DNA from: Durusdinium trenchii
Taxonomy: Eukaryota; Sar; Dinophyceae; Suessiales; Symbiodiniaceae
Reading direction: 5' to 3'
DNA: 64,000 nucleotides
Assembly: GCA_963970005.1 (NCBI GenBank)
Contig: CAXAMN010022840.1
Span: forward strand, 458,880-522,879
Shown here: positions 39,464 to 51,175 of the stretch, one piece after another
Numbering within the stretch: the first letter of the stretch is position 1
Layout: the number at the start of each line of letters is the position of its first letter
Notes under the pieces: model-generated
Databases searched by the model: none
What the model was told of the DNA's origin: nothing
The model's input: only the letters and a program-made list of their open reading frames with translations
Program-made: the position numbers and the translations under genes

Positions 39464-41457
39464 ATGCGTATAGTATGAACGACCAAGGGGTTGCCCATCG
39501 ATGGCTATGCATGAATGATAGTCAGGTGCTTCTATGTGGCCGATATCGGTTTCACAGATGACTAACATATTGGCCAAATCGAATTCTTGCAAGAGCGGCT
39601 GCATGAACCACAACCCATGCTGCGGGGAGTTTCAAAACCTACACCTTGTCAATACTCCAACAAACAATAGCGTTTCATTCACAAACTACACCGCCAACGT
39701 ATTCCAAAGCATAGTGATACTCCAACACCGAGTCAGCAAGTGTCAGTAGATGAGACAAAGACCAGCAATTCATTTCTGCACCGCTGTCGTTTTTTACACC
39801 AGCGACACCGCTATTTTGGATCGAAGTCATCGCAGGACGTTATCCAAGCCTTGATGCTCGCTCTATCAGATGCGAAATTGGTCAAAAGGGAGGGCCCAAG
39901 CAAGACCACTGCACTGGCCGCCGGGTTTGTCCGGCTATGCAAGTTGAAAGTCTTTGTTCATGTTGGCGGCGGCGGCGGCGGAACACTGTGCATGGGTGTT
40001 TTCTGAAGAATCGAGGGCATTCGGACCGATATCCACAGCGTGGTGCAGCGAACTGCAAGAACCCAAAGCATTTGTCACAGGAACCCTTCACTGCGCAGCG
40101 ATTTAGACTCAGATAAAGCATGATAACACAGTGATGTGAACCAGGGCACTAGGTGCAGGATTGTAACGAAAATCCAAATCACCAGTGCAAGCCTTGGCTG
40201 CAGCAGCAACAAGGACGACTGCGATGACAATAGCACAAAGCACGCCCAGCGACATTGCACCTAACGACAGGTGCCTTGAAAGAGCACCATACATCAGTCT
40301 TGTGCTTCCCCGACCCTTCATGACCCTTCCCAGTTTGTAAAAGCACAAGGAAGCTTTTGGGGCTGTGGGAGTCTCCAATCTTCGGAAGATTCAACAGTAA
40401 TTCATTATTGTCTCTGGATTCCCAAGTTTTGGGGTTCTCCACTTGCCCCCTGGCCCAGCCTGGCCCCCTTCAATATCCATTCCCCCAAAGCAGGTGTAGG
40501 TGCTCCTTCAGGTTTCTCATAGGCTTTTGCAGTGGCCTTGCGCTGAGGAAGAGTGCCGTCTAGGCCGCTTATTCGGCGCTTTGACGCTGGATCACGTCCC
40601 TTGGCGGAAGGGTTTCGACAGCGAAGAGATTCTGCACTTGAGAAGCAGCCAAGATACACATGTGAACAATAATTATAATGAAATATTGTTCAGGGAAGTA
40701 TGTAGAAAGACTAAGTGCCCAATATAAGTGCACTATTCTGCTATATTAGGAAGGCTTGTGATCCTAGTGTAGTTCAGGGAAGAATCCCCGCACTGCTTGA
40801 AGCCTAGCAAAACTTGCACCTTGGGGTATCTCCATGGATCTAGAAGTGTCAGGTGATGCAGGTCTTCCAAGTTCTTCTCTTTAGGAAGTGGATTGGTGCC
40901 TCAGGTCCGAGGCTATCACCTTCACAGGGAGATCAGGTTAATGTCATTGAGCGAGAATTGCCGCATGGCTGGCATGGCCAAAACGACCAGCCGCCAGCCC
41001 GGGACGCCCGGTTCGTTGATCCCTTGGTCTCGTTTGTTGAATCTGGTGGAAAGTCCGAAATCATTCTCGTGCCTTGTGCGTCCCTCCTACCTCTTTTCGT
41101 CAGAGACTCGGAATGCGTGACTAGCAATTGCCAAATGCTTAGCCAAAACAAACCCATGAAGATTAAGGTAGATTCACGTGCTGCTGACACCACCGGGGAC
41201 AATCAGCAGTTGACACTTTACAGAATTGCCCTGGCGATCGTTATTGAATGTTTTTGAACCCTTGCTGAACCAAAAATTGGAACTGTCCAACTCTCACACG
41301 TTGCACCACTGCGCGCTAGGACATTAACTATATATAATATATGTTCAAGCTTGTTCCACTTTCTTTTCCCCTTGTCAAGACCTTGCACCTTTTTCACTTT
41401 CGCTCCGGCATGTTCTCGCCTTGCGAATGATCAGGTGTGGTGCATCCTTTAGCGCCC
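39464..41457. other. 3' flank of PRXL2; no further gene assigned
   Basis: This stretch should contain the PRXL2 3' UTR and any SECIS. I looked for ATGA followed by a stem, an AA loop and a closing GA. I checked ATGA near 39473, 39511, 39557, 39602, 39749 and 40120 and none gave a convincing stem by eye. Possible coding fragments near 39836-39930 (SQDVIQALMLALSDAKLVKR) and 40853-41257 are open but isolated and unassigned. Confidence 0.4.
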
Positions 41458-44400
41458 ATGGCCAGCAACGGGTCTTTCGTGTCCAGCGACGGGTTGAGCA
41501 GGCGCGGTCGGTGATTCCGATCCGGCACTGGCAGGAAGTTCCATGCCAACCGGGGAATCGAGCGGCTAATGTAGCCATCTCTATAATGTAGGGTTGTTTA
41601 TCAATCATCAGACTATACAGGTGTATAACATGTAGTGTAACATGTCTATAATATTCTATAGCTATCTATAGTCTAATACTTAATACTGTATCATTTCGTC
41701 TCGTTTACTTGGCCGTTTGGTGTCCACGAGGCCAAGAATCGCCGGTTTACTCCCCATTGTACTTCAGGTTTGGGGTTCTGGATGAAGCGGGCCAAAGAAT
41801 GACTGTAATTAATGTGAACTCATCCTCAGCCTGAGGCCTACACCTGCAGAAACAAGTAGACATGAACAAACCTGCATTTGCACCAGTGTGTGTATGTGAG
41901 TTTCCTGCATGTGATGTTGCTACATGTGACACGTTGGCGTTTCCAGAACATCCAACATGCTGGATGACCCATGTTTGCGTGCTTGATTTGTGCAGATATG
42001 CCAGATGGCAATTTAGGCGGCGGCGGCGGCGTGACAAGTTGCGGATCGAAACCCGGGTTGCAGCTGTGAGAATCTATTCCTGAAGCTGCCGCTGTGTAAA
42101 TCGGTTCAGCACTTGACCCATTTCTTCTCCCGGTTCAGCCTCGAAGCAACATTCAGTTGGCATCCTGATCGTATATGATATCCTCGTTGTCATTCTGTGG
42201 TAGGAGACACATGGTTGCCGCACCACTCAGGGTCTTCGTTTGTGTGCATGCAGCTGCGCAGGCCTGGCAGTTTTCGCTGGGTTCCTGATCAGTGACGCAG
42301 AGCTACTGAGGCTGCTAGAGATGGGAGCTCATGAATGCAAACCATGGTGAAATCCTGGGTAAGCCCCTCCACGTGCTCTCAAACAAAACTAGGACTTCCT
42401 TTCTGGGCAAACTTGTTTATATACATGGATGGGCTCTAGAAGTAAAAATAAGTAATTGGCTTGGATTAGATTGGGCCCACGTTGATGGAAGATTATGTAT
42501 AATATTTATCAGTACTCGTGCTGGTCTTAAAGCCACTGGCTAGCGACAACATCCAAGAAGTGCTGGCTGCGGGGTTGCAACCCACTTTGAGTTGCAGATG
42601 CGGAGGAGCAAATCGAGGACTACAAAGGTCCCAATAGAAACGATTTTGTGATATCGATTGGCTTCCTACTAGTCTATTGTAACTATATATGTAATTATCA
42701 TTTTAACATATTTTAACCTTTAAAGTAGAACAGCTTCATTTGACCAGATCCGATCCCATCCCATTCACGAATTCATACCACTGGGACCACAGTTATTAGA
42801 TGAGTCTCGTTGAATCACTTGGTCCGTGCTCCTCGCAGTGCATTGCTCCTACTAGCAGGGCTTGTGGCATGTGGACAAAGAATCCTGGTGTTTGTGCTAT
42901 CAACGCAAACAGCATCCAGGCTTCAACCTGCAAAAACTTTTCAACCAGCAGAGGCCCAAAGTCATTTGTACAAGCAGCACTTGGAGGAACAATGCATGAT
43001 TGGGATGCTGTGCCAGCCGAACCCCATGCTCATCAACAACATGTTCATTTGTCAGACCTCCCCTCCTCGAAGCACCAAAACCCACCCCTGCGATCGCTTC
43101 GGGGCGTTTTGGCGTGCAAAAGGTGGGAAAGGGGTTGGCTGCTGGTGCCACTGGCAACGGACTGGCCTGTCATGGCCTGTCTTTGGCCTTGGAGCCCTTG
43201 GCTCTTTGACTAGGCAGCAGCGGCAATCCAATCATGCAGGCAGGCATCTGGCGGTTTTCCCATTATCTTCGGCTGAGTTATTGGTGGATGGTGATCGGCA
43301 TGGCATGGACGAAGTTTGTCAAGCGATCAGGCATTTGGAGACCGACGGCCGGCATGTTCGTACAACATATTTTGCACCGCCTGAGAGAGCTCACAACAAG
43401 AAATGGAGAAAATTCTTCAGTGAGATGAACATCAATTTCCAACCCGTTCCGCGGTCAAAAGATCCTTCGTGCGAGGCCAATGACAACGCAATCACCAAGG
43501 CCTTGCTCAGAGCCTCAAGGCTTGATCTGGAATGTGTGGGATTGATCACCGCCGACTCAGATTTCATCGATACCATGCTGGAAGTGCAGAGGTCAGGAAC
43601 TACCTGCTTAGTTTTTGTCCCTACCAAGCAAACAGCAATTGGAAGATCGTTTGAGGCAGCCGGTGTTCACACAGTCAGGTTAAAAGCCAATTGTGAACAT
43701 AATGTGGGTCCCAAAGTCAGGGCCTTTCTTCATGAAAACGGAACAGGCTCAGTGCAGTTGGCAAGTCCATTCCAAAATAACTTGTCACAGGAAATGTACA
43801 ATGCTCGCACGAAATGTGTGACAGATTTTCTTGCACGCCTTGGGTATGGAGGAACAGGTTACACAATTCAAAGCATTGCCAAATTCTGGTATGCAAACAA
43901 GTTGGGCTCGCTGGTCGTTTTTCCGTCTCTGATGAGCTTGGAAGCAATGCATGAAGTTGTGGGTGAAGAACCGGGTCTTTCAAACTGGACACACTATGCG
44001 GAATTTGGGAAACTCGCTTTTGTACTTCCTGTGCGCCAAGCACACAGAGGCAAGTCCAAAGCTCAAACCTATGGGAATTCGTTGTCACACCAGATTTTCA
44101 AAGGCGGTGGACCATTCATGCTGTCCGATTCACCTCAAATGGTAGCGCAGGTGTTGCAGGTTTTAGGTTACTTGGATGATAAACTGAATGCAGATCTCCC
44201 AGAAGCAATGCTTTGCTTCGTGAATGCAGCCAGAAACAAGCAGAGGTTGAAGAAAAGAGGTATGCTGCCAGCTCAGGGGGGAGAGGCCCTCCGATGTTGA
44301 ATCAAGGCTTCGACAGGTGTTTCTTTCATCCGCATTTGATGGGCAATGGCAAGTGAGCAAGAATGATGCCGCTTTCCAGATACTCGAGGGAGCCCTGCGG

Positions 44401-44544
44401 AAGGCGAGAGTACTGGAGAACATGGGTTCCAGGTGCTCCAGGCAAGAGATGTTTGAGGCAATGAAGACTTTTGCAGAAGTGAAGGGCCTGCCAAGGATGA
44501 AAACCTTTAATGGCTTGGCCTGGAGAGTCTGGCAAGCTCTCATT
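41458..44544 (+). CDS. NYN-domain (PIN-like nuclease fold) protein
   Basis: NYN domains are PIN-like metal-dependent ribonucleases. Exons by phase: 41458-41506 (ATG, MASNGSFVSSDGLSRR), 42271-42324 (FAGFLISDAELLRLLEM), 42598-42627 (DAEEQIEDYK) and 42859-44300. Read to the TGA at 44298 this is 1575 nt, i.e. 524 aa. The large exon holds the fold at about 43270-43690: LLVDGDRHG (first acidic residue), CEANDNAITKALL (central Asp) and LITADSDFIDTM (S-D-F motif of the active site). The C-terminal half (FLARLGYGGTGYTIQSIAKF, LDDKLNADLPEAML) is unrecognised. A second frame, 44317-44544 (VFLSSAFDGQWQVSKNDAAF), follows at once and ends at GTGAGT, a strong donor. It joins in frame if a 46-nt GC-AG intron (44271-44316) is removed. 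The TGA may therefore be intronic and the gene may continue. Confidence 0.75.
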
Positions 44545-45427
44545 GTGAGTGGAAGTGACCCCCTAAGCACGGGGACTGTGGAATTTTGAGCGGGAATTTG
44601 AACGGGACTGTTGACATTTGGTGTTTGATTTGCTGCGTTTATGCATCAGCTTGAAGGAGTTGAGAGCGGCCAGTGTCAGAGTGTCAAACCACATAGGCTT
44701 CGGCAACCACAATCCATGCAAAGGTACCGATTAGCAGAGCCACGGAGGTTCTTGAAGTGCACGCATACCAGGCCGGCCCTGGCAGTGCAATCGAACGCGT
44801 GCAGCTGGGTGCACGTACTTGAACCATGGCGTACCTGTAGAGCTCCCCTCATAGAGAATAAGAACACTGCAAGGCATGTTCGAAAAGTGGCTGTGCTTTC
44901 GGTGTTGCGTTGCCGACCTGAAAATCACATGCCGCATGCATGCGTCAAGGGTCATTCGTCCATGGCACTTCGACTCGACGGACGCTGCAGTCATATCATC
45001 TGGTCAGGTGGCACAGAGGTGAAACATGGTGAAACTGTTCGGTGTTGTCTCAGATGCCTCCTAGTCGCATAGAAGTTATACTTCATACCATCCAATCACC
45101 AGACCCAACTAAACATTGCCCCCCACAGTGGTTGGGGAAATGCGCGAAAATGCATGAACACGTGAAATTGTTTGGTGGACTCTAGATCCGTCTTTGGCCT
45201 GGACCACCGAGGAATGGACAGCCAGCCCCTGTGTTGTTTGGTGTTATTTGTGGCTGAAGTTCGTAGAGGGGCGGATCAGGTATGGAAGTTACTTGTGTAT
45301 TATGTAGGGACCTTTATACTTTTTATTTATACATGTGTGTGTGACCTACACAGTGGGACCTCAATAAGACAAAAAATACAGTGGAGTAGTTTCAATTCGC
45401 GCTCCACGGGGGAGCAGCTGCGCTCAG

Positions 45428-45893
45428 GTGGCGTTTGCTGAGATTCATCAGGGAGCCTGGCACCTCCATGGAGGACACACCAGACCAGCAATCGTTGTGC
45501 AGGAGCTGTTGAGTGATGTGTTTTGTTGTGTGTGTGCGTCGGTGTGAGGGTTCCGCAAGTAGTTCACATGAACCGTTTAGAGGGATGTAGAAGTAAGAAG
45601 GCGATTGTTTTTCGCCACGGATGAAGGCCTCAACACTCTAAACCATGGCACAAATCACATCCCAGCAAAGATGATTCCCTTCATTCGTCTCATGGGGCTG
45701 CCCACGAGGGGGTCTTGAAGGGGAACAACTCTTCAACGATTGCTCTGTGTGTCCTTCTCACCTGCCATGGTCGGGCCGCATCACGTTTGCTGGGCGCGAA
45801 GCCGTTACGGCGGCCCAACAGTGGGCGAGCTGGCCAGCGGGTTTGGTGACATGTGGCATCCTCGAGGCTTCATTGCCAATTTGGTTTGGAATG
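45428..45893 (+). CDS. Unrecognised protein, two exons
   Basis: The first segment, about 45428-45510 after GCTCAG, reads VAFAEIHQGAWHLHGGHTRP and then AIVVQELLSD. The second, 45721-45893 after TTGAAG, contains TTLQRLLCVSFSPAM and YGGPTVGELASGFGDMWHPR and then GFIANLVWN, with a GT donor after 45893. The codon usage and natural composition argue strongly that these are translated, although no start codon or stop lies within them. They could be adjacent exons of one gene; the first exon's end was not fixed. The family is not recognised. Confidence 0.45.
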
Positions 45894-45949
45894 GTCAGTG
45901 CACCTCGTGATTTGGGAGGTGCCACCTTGTAGTGCGTAATTATGATCTA

Positions 45950-47362
45950 TATCAGGTTGCCGACTCCTGCCGATGAATATGGACCCTGAAAGCCACTGGG
46001 TGGTAGATGAGAATAAATAGGCCTAAAGGGGTTCATTTTCAGGGTCCATGTTAGTTTGCGGGGGGTAATAGGTCACAAGATTCCTTTGGCAGTGGCATTG
46101 CTCCCATAGGATGAAGGAACCGGCCCAAGCGCAAGTTGACTCAGTGAACATGGCGGAAGCCCTTTTTCATATGGAAGGGGTTTCCAAAATGGATTTACCA
46201 CGATAGTATTCGACAGTATATGGCTATCAAAGGCAGGGTTTGGTTCATTAGGCACGCTTTGTTTTTGGCGAGGATTTGCTTTGAGATGCATTTTGGTTCC
46301 CACCCCATGAGATGCCAACATGTGATGCCAACTTTCAGCTCAACAGCGGCAAACTCCTTTGGTTTGAGCTTGACTTTGGTGGCCAAACTAGAGAATGCAG
46401 GGCATCATTAATCTATAACATATTATATATTTGCTAGTGGTCATGCTGCTAAATGCAGGAGAATGCAGGTAGATGTTCCAAGCGTACCCAGATGCGTTTG
46501 ACAGCTGATTGCGTTGCCGCCAACCCCATCGCCATTGGCACACGTGCACTTGTTTCACAATTTTTTGCGTTTTCGCGCCCCAGACTGGGCAGCTGATTTG
46601 GCTGCTTGGAGATCATGTTTGCATTGCAGCCTCAAAATTACTCACCCCGTTGCCATCGACTAAAGTTGACTAAAGGACCTGTGAAATGTCGGGTGAATCA
46701 AGTTCCCCTCAAGCTTCATGAATGAAGGTTTGCCCCTTTGACAGATTCTTTGCCCTTGCTTGTCCTTTAGATAGAACTTCAAACACCTATGATTTCCGAA
46801 ACCTGCAAGACAAAGTCTCCTTATCAGAACTTGAAAAGACTAAACATTAATGGTGGCAGGAACAGAGCACTTGAAAGGGCTATTGTATAAAAGCCAGTTC
46901 TCCAAAAATTGCTGAGTGAAGTAAAAGTAAACTATAGAAGTAAACTCGGCATTTGTGCTTCTGGAGCGACCCGACACGTCTTTTTTTCTCGTCGCGTAAG
47001 CATTGAGAATTGGCTCGCCTTTTATGCATCAAATTGCGGGAGGCCAGGGGGTTGGCTATCATGGCAGCGTTTTGGAGAACATGTCCCGTGTTTGAGGGAC
47101 GGGCACATGACTCGCAGGGGACGGCTTCATTCGCAGGGGTGGATCTAACGAGCTTTTCCTTCCGAAACCTTGAGTACCGTTTAGGCAATGACTGCAGAGC
47201 TTCCTGGTTCAGTGGCGCCACCTTCTTGAGGGACCAGACAGTGCAGAGTCCTTGCTTAAAAAGGCTGGCTTGAGGCATTTGGATGCATTTGGCATATTTG
47301 GTACCTTTGTGCGAAGTACTTATCCATCCAGGTAGCCAATTAACCGTTGTCTTTTGTAATTA
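45950..47362. other. No gene recognised
   Basis: Open frames on both strands at about 46880-47278 overlap each other. The plus one reads FWRTCPVFEGRAHDSQG and the minus one is Leu/Lys/Arg-rich. Neither has clear splice borders or a known motif, so neither is called. Confidence 0.35.
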
Positions 47363-47457
47363 TACAGGTATGGGATGAGATGGGTGTGGATTTGCTCTAG
47401 CCGGTTAATGATTCACCGGCTAGAGCAAATCCACACCCATCTCATCCCATACCTGTA
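47363..47457. repeat. 43-bp perfect inverted repeat with 9-nt loop
   Basis: The left arm 47363-47405 starts TACAGGTATGGGATGAGATG and ends CTCTAGCCGGT. The right arm 47415-47457 is its exact reverse complement. The loop is TAATGATTC. Base pairing stops immediately outside the arms. No target-site duplication is evident. Confidence 0.97.
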
Positions 47458-49174
47458 AACACAACACGTGTTTTTTTGTTGGAGCGTAGACCGTGGACCC
47501 TTGGGTTTATACATGCCAAATAATGCAAATGCATTTAGGTCTTAGGTGCCTGAAATCCCCTATGATCGTCCTTTACAATACACTGTGCGCAGCCTCCGTT
47601 GTCCCATAGTTTTCCGAAAATATGATATACGTGTCATCTTAGTGTATGATATTAAGTTATATGTGTTTGTGTTTCCCTTGTTGATCAACTAAACTTAACA
47701 AACAATTGCAGCACCATGCGTTGGCAACGTATCTTTTTAATGTCAGACCACATGAAGCTCGTGACGTGGGGTTTGATGTTATGCCCATGAGTCATAAGTA
47801 TTCTCGGTAAACCGCACCAGCCGATGAGTCGATAAGCTCTACGAGGCGGATGCCTTGCTCTACGAGGCGAAGCATGTGTTCTCGAAGCATGAGTTGGTGT
47901 TTTTTGCCCGCAGAAACGGCGAGTTTTGCCCAAGGAGTCGTGAGCCGAAACATTGATCAATGACTTTAAAGCTTTTGTGCTAGTCAACAGAACAGTCAGA
48001 AATATCCCGAAACCACTGGAGGTTGCACGTATGCTTTTCCCTATATAATTGGCACGAGGTGCCAGCTACAAGAGAGGTGCCAAACAGCGCATGAAGACAA
48101 GAAAGGAAAGGAGCAGACTCTCAATCCCGTCGTCCAGGACAAACCAAGAAAGCTTGGAACTTGGTACGTGGGGCCAAGGTGTGAAAGGGGAAAGCCACCA
48201 GGCACTCGGCTGTTGGGTCCTGCCATATTCCGGAGGTCCCTACAGTTTGTTCAGACTTAGTTAGCCCGGATTTCAGAAGTGTCACGTTTGCTGGCAGATT
48301 TCGTTTGTTCCTGTAACCTGGGTCCATGTCGAGATAGGGTGCATGCCGTGGGACCGTTGACAAGGGTGCCACCTAAACCAGCCCATCCTTGGGGGGTTGT
48401 CGGTTTGTTGATCCGGTGAAAGGGCGGAGGGCTTGTGCCCTTTGATCCTGGCTGTGATGCGCCATGCCACCAGCCGTGCCTGGACCATACCGGATGAGAC
48501 ACGCTCAGGCCGGGGCTCAGTCTCTAAGATTGCGGACTCAGCCATGGGTTGCTTGCATGTGCCATGTGCTGAGACCATATCAAGACGATCAAACAAAGGT
48601 TGTTTAACCAAGACACATCAAGATCCTCCGATCAGAACAAGGATAGAACCCCGAACCCCCCTGCTAGCGCCTGCACTTGCCTGTTCCAAAGGCATCACAC
48701 GGCAAATGCGCCGTGGATGGACGACGATCTCGGGTGCGTACAACTGGACCTCTGACCTCTTCAAAGATGAGCAGAGCAGTGAGACTTGGCAAAGCAGGTG
48801 AAACCTGGTGGAACCGTGTTTGTTGCCTTGAGAACCCTTTTGTTTGATCCCTGTTTACCCAGTCGATTTCACACCCCATTTTCGACACCAACCACATTGC
48901 TCCAGTTGGTTCTGCTGCCACTGGCGTCAGCATTGCAAACCACTGCCCGTGGAAATCCCAGGAGATGCAGGACTTAGATGTAACACAATGATAATGCAAC
49001 AACATAGACTATATATATATTATATAATATGTGTGTATAACCAGCCCTTGACACCGTTGTTTATGTGTGTCAATGTTGGTCGGCCTTAGGAAGAGAGCCC
49101 GGAGAGCAGCAGTGCGTCAGACTCAGAGGACCGGACAACGGGCTGTCATGAACAAAGGGGCGGAACAAGGGCAT

Positions 49175-49320
49175 CGCTACGTTCGGAGCTCCTGGCATCG
49201 CTACTAGGAGCAAGGACGCTACTAGGAGCAAAGGGTAAGGGCATACAAAAACGCTACTAAGGGCTCCTGGCCGTACTACTAGGAGCAAGAAGCTACTAGG
49301 GGCTCCTAGTATTAACAAAG
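49175..49320. repeat. CTAGTAG-type dispersed repeat cluster, inverted
   Basis: GCTACTAGGAGCAAGGACGC, CTACTAGGAGCAAGAAGCTA and CTACTAGGGGCTCCTAGTA recur. This is the reverse complement of the motif seen at 21590, so the family occurs in both orientations. Confidence 0.75.
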
Positions 49321-49741
49321 GGGCAAGGGGTCCATGGAATCACTGTTTTTGCAAGATATGAACGAAACAAACGCAGTTTGGCTGTGAACGGTGTTTTCTG
49401 TTTATGGAGTCCATGGAATCACTCTTTAACATGAACATGAGTTTGGTGTACGCGCTACACGGCTATGCTGTGTATGGTAAGCCGGGGACTTGCAGCCGGT
49501 CAGAGATAACATGAACAAGGATGAAAATGGGTCCAGTTCCATTGTACACCAGGACCATAACTTTTAACGAACTGGAACATGGACACTTGGATGACGATTT
49601 GTCCTTCACGAACGGGGTGTTTTCCACTTCCAGGTTAATGAGTCGAAGTGTAATGCCTGGCAGTTCTTCTCCATTTGCTTGAGGGCCAGAACTTCGAATG
49701 CCCAGTGGTAGTGCTGAGAGTCACCCCCAAAGAATGCCTTT

Positions 49742-49987
49742 CTAGATCAGGTGGAGTCCCATATGACCATTCAACAGGACTTGTCGGGACGTGGCGAGCC
49801 CAGTTCCTGCGACCCGGGTTCGGGTGAATGCGACCGGGACGAGGGTGTTGAAAGGTATAACCTTCGGGCTCCAAGTAAGTAGCTCAGGATCCTGAAAATC
49901 CCATCTCAGGATGTGGGGTTGCGCGATTTGTTCCAAAAAGTGCAGTGGTCTAAATGAGTGTTGCAACAGGCTGGCACACGCCTGCAA
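49742..49987 (-). CDS. Hypothetical 81-aa open frame, minus strand
   Basis: The frame starts with ATG and has a natural composition, including FLEQIAQPHILRWDFQDPEL and AFTRTRVAGTGLA. It stops at 49742. No motif, splice signal or neighbour supports it, and a second minus-strand frame (49635-49874) overlaps it. It is listed only because its composition is more protein-like than most shadows here. Confidence 0.22.
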   Translation of the reverse strand: MQACASLLQHSFRPLHFLEQIAQPHILRWDFQDPELLTWSPKVIPFNTLVPVAFTRTRVAGTGLATSRQVLLNGHMGLHLI

Positions 49988-51050
49988 ATCTCACTGATAT
50001 GCTTCCACCTGTTGGACAAGCATGGACATCCTCAATATACACAGACTCACGTGACACAAACATGAATTCTTTCATGTTTGTTTTAGGAAGTGGGGCACTC
50101 TTTGCCTCTTTGGCAGGAGCACTTTTTCAAGAGCTCCGCCTCCAGCTGCAACAATTGCTGGGAATTCCGTGCCACGTTTGCTATGGCAACGGTCTGGAGG
50201 TCGAATAGGTTGAGGAGATGTTTTTGGACCCAGAGTGATGCAAGATGTTGTTGTGATTTGTGGATTGGGCACTTGGGTGCCCTACTTGTGTTTTTTGTTG
50301 TTTTTTGCTGCCCTTCTCTCCGAATATAGAGCTTACGGCTAGAGAAGCTGTCCTGACCACCTGGATAGCAAATTTGTAGCCAGACTCTTTGATCTCTGAA
50401 TATTCATCTCAGAGTCACCTCTGAACCTCCAACATATTTTGGCTACCCCACAAAGAATTTCCGAATTCCTTGGTTAATTGTGGACGTTGGCTACCACACT
50501 ATGTGTTTCTTGAGAATATTGTTGTTGTTCTTTTGTAATGTTGTTTCTACCTTTCATGTCATGTGTTTAAACTGTTTTAGGGCCTCAACCTCCTGGCCAT
50601 GATAACACATCTATATATTATGGGAAAGCTCTTTGCATAAGTTCAAGTATGTGGACGCCCTTGTCAACATCCATTGTTGTAAAGCCAACCCACGCATGAG
50701 CGCCTATCAAAACCTGTCCTCATGAGTCCTCGTGTAGCGGGCTTAGAGGAGGCTGGACATCATGATTGAACATGCTAGTTTTGGTAGTAAGGATTAACCT
50801 CAAGAACGATAGGATCGGGAACAAACAACGATATACGATTTTGATTAATTACATCATATAATATATATTTTGACAAGTATTTTAACATTATCTTTGATAC
50901 ATATATAATATATAGTCTGATAGATGCTTTGAGAAAGATATACCCTTTGCACTCCCTTAAGAGTGTGCCTTCCTGTTTTTGTTGCTTCATAACGGCAGGG
51001 ATTTAGCATAAATTTTATTGACCCTGCATTCCAGCGAGCTATCAAAGAAT

Positions 51051-51175
51051 CCGGCGGAATCAGCCAGCCAGCCAGCAAAGCATAAGCCGCCAAGAGTATC
51101 CGGCGGAATCAGCCAGCCAGCAAAGTATCAGCCGCCAAGAGTATCCGGCGGAATCAGCCAGTCAGCCAGCCACCA
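51051..51175 (+). repeat. Three tandem copies of a 45-49-bp unit
   Basis: CCGGCGGAATCAGCCAGCCAG starts at 51051, 51100 and 51145. Copies 1 and 2 end in GCCGCCAAGAGTAT. Copy lengths differ by one CAGC unit, and copy 3 is truncated. Confidence 0.9.

Noticed and set aside
39464..40130. Possible SECIS elements near several ATGA sites
   Set aside because: None gave a stem of about 12 bp with an AA loop and a closing GA by eye; a dedicated SECIS search is needed.
44240..44281. A 17-nt intron GTATGCTGCCAGCTCAG
   Set aside because: It is too short to be spliced and leads into the wrong frame for the following segment.
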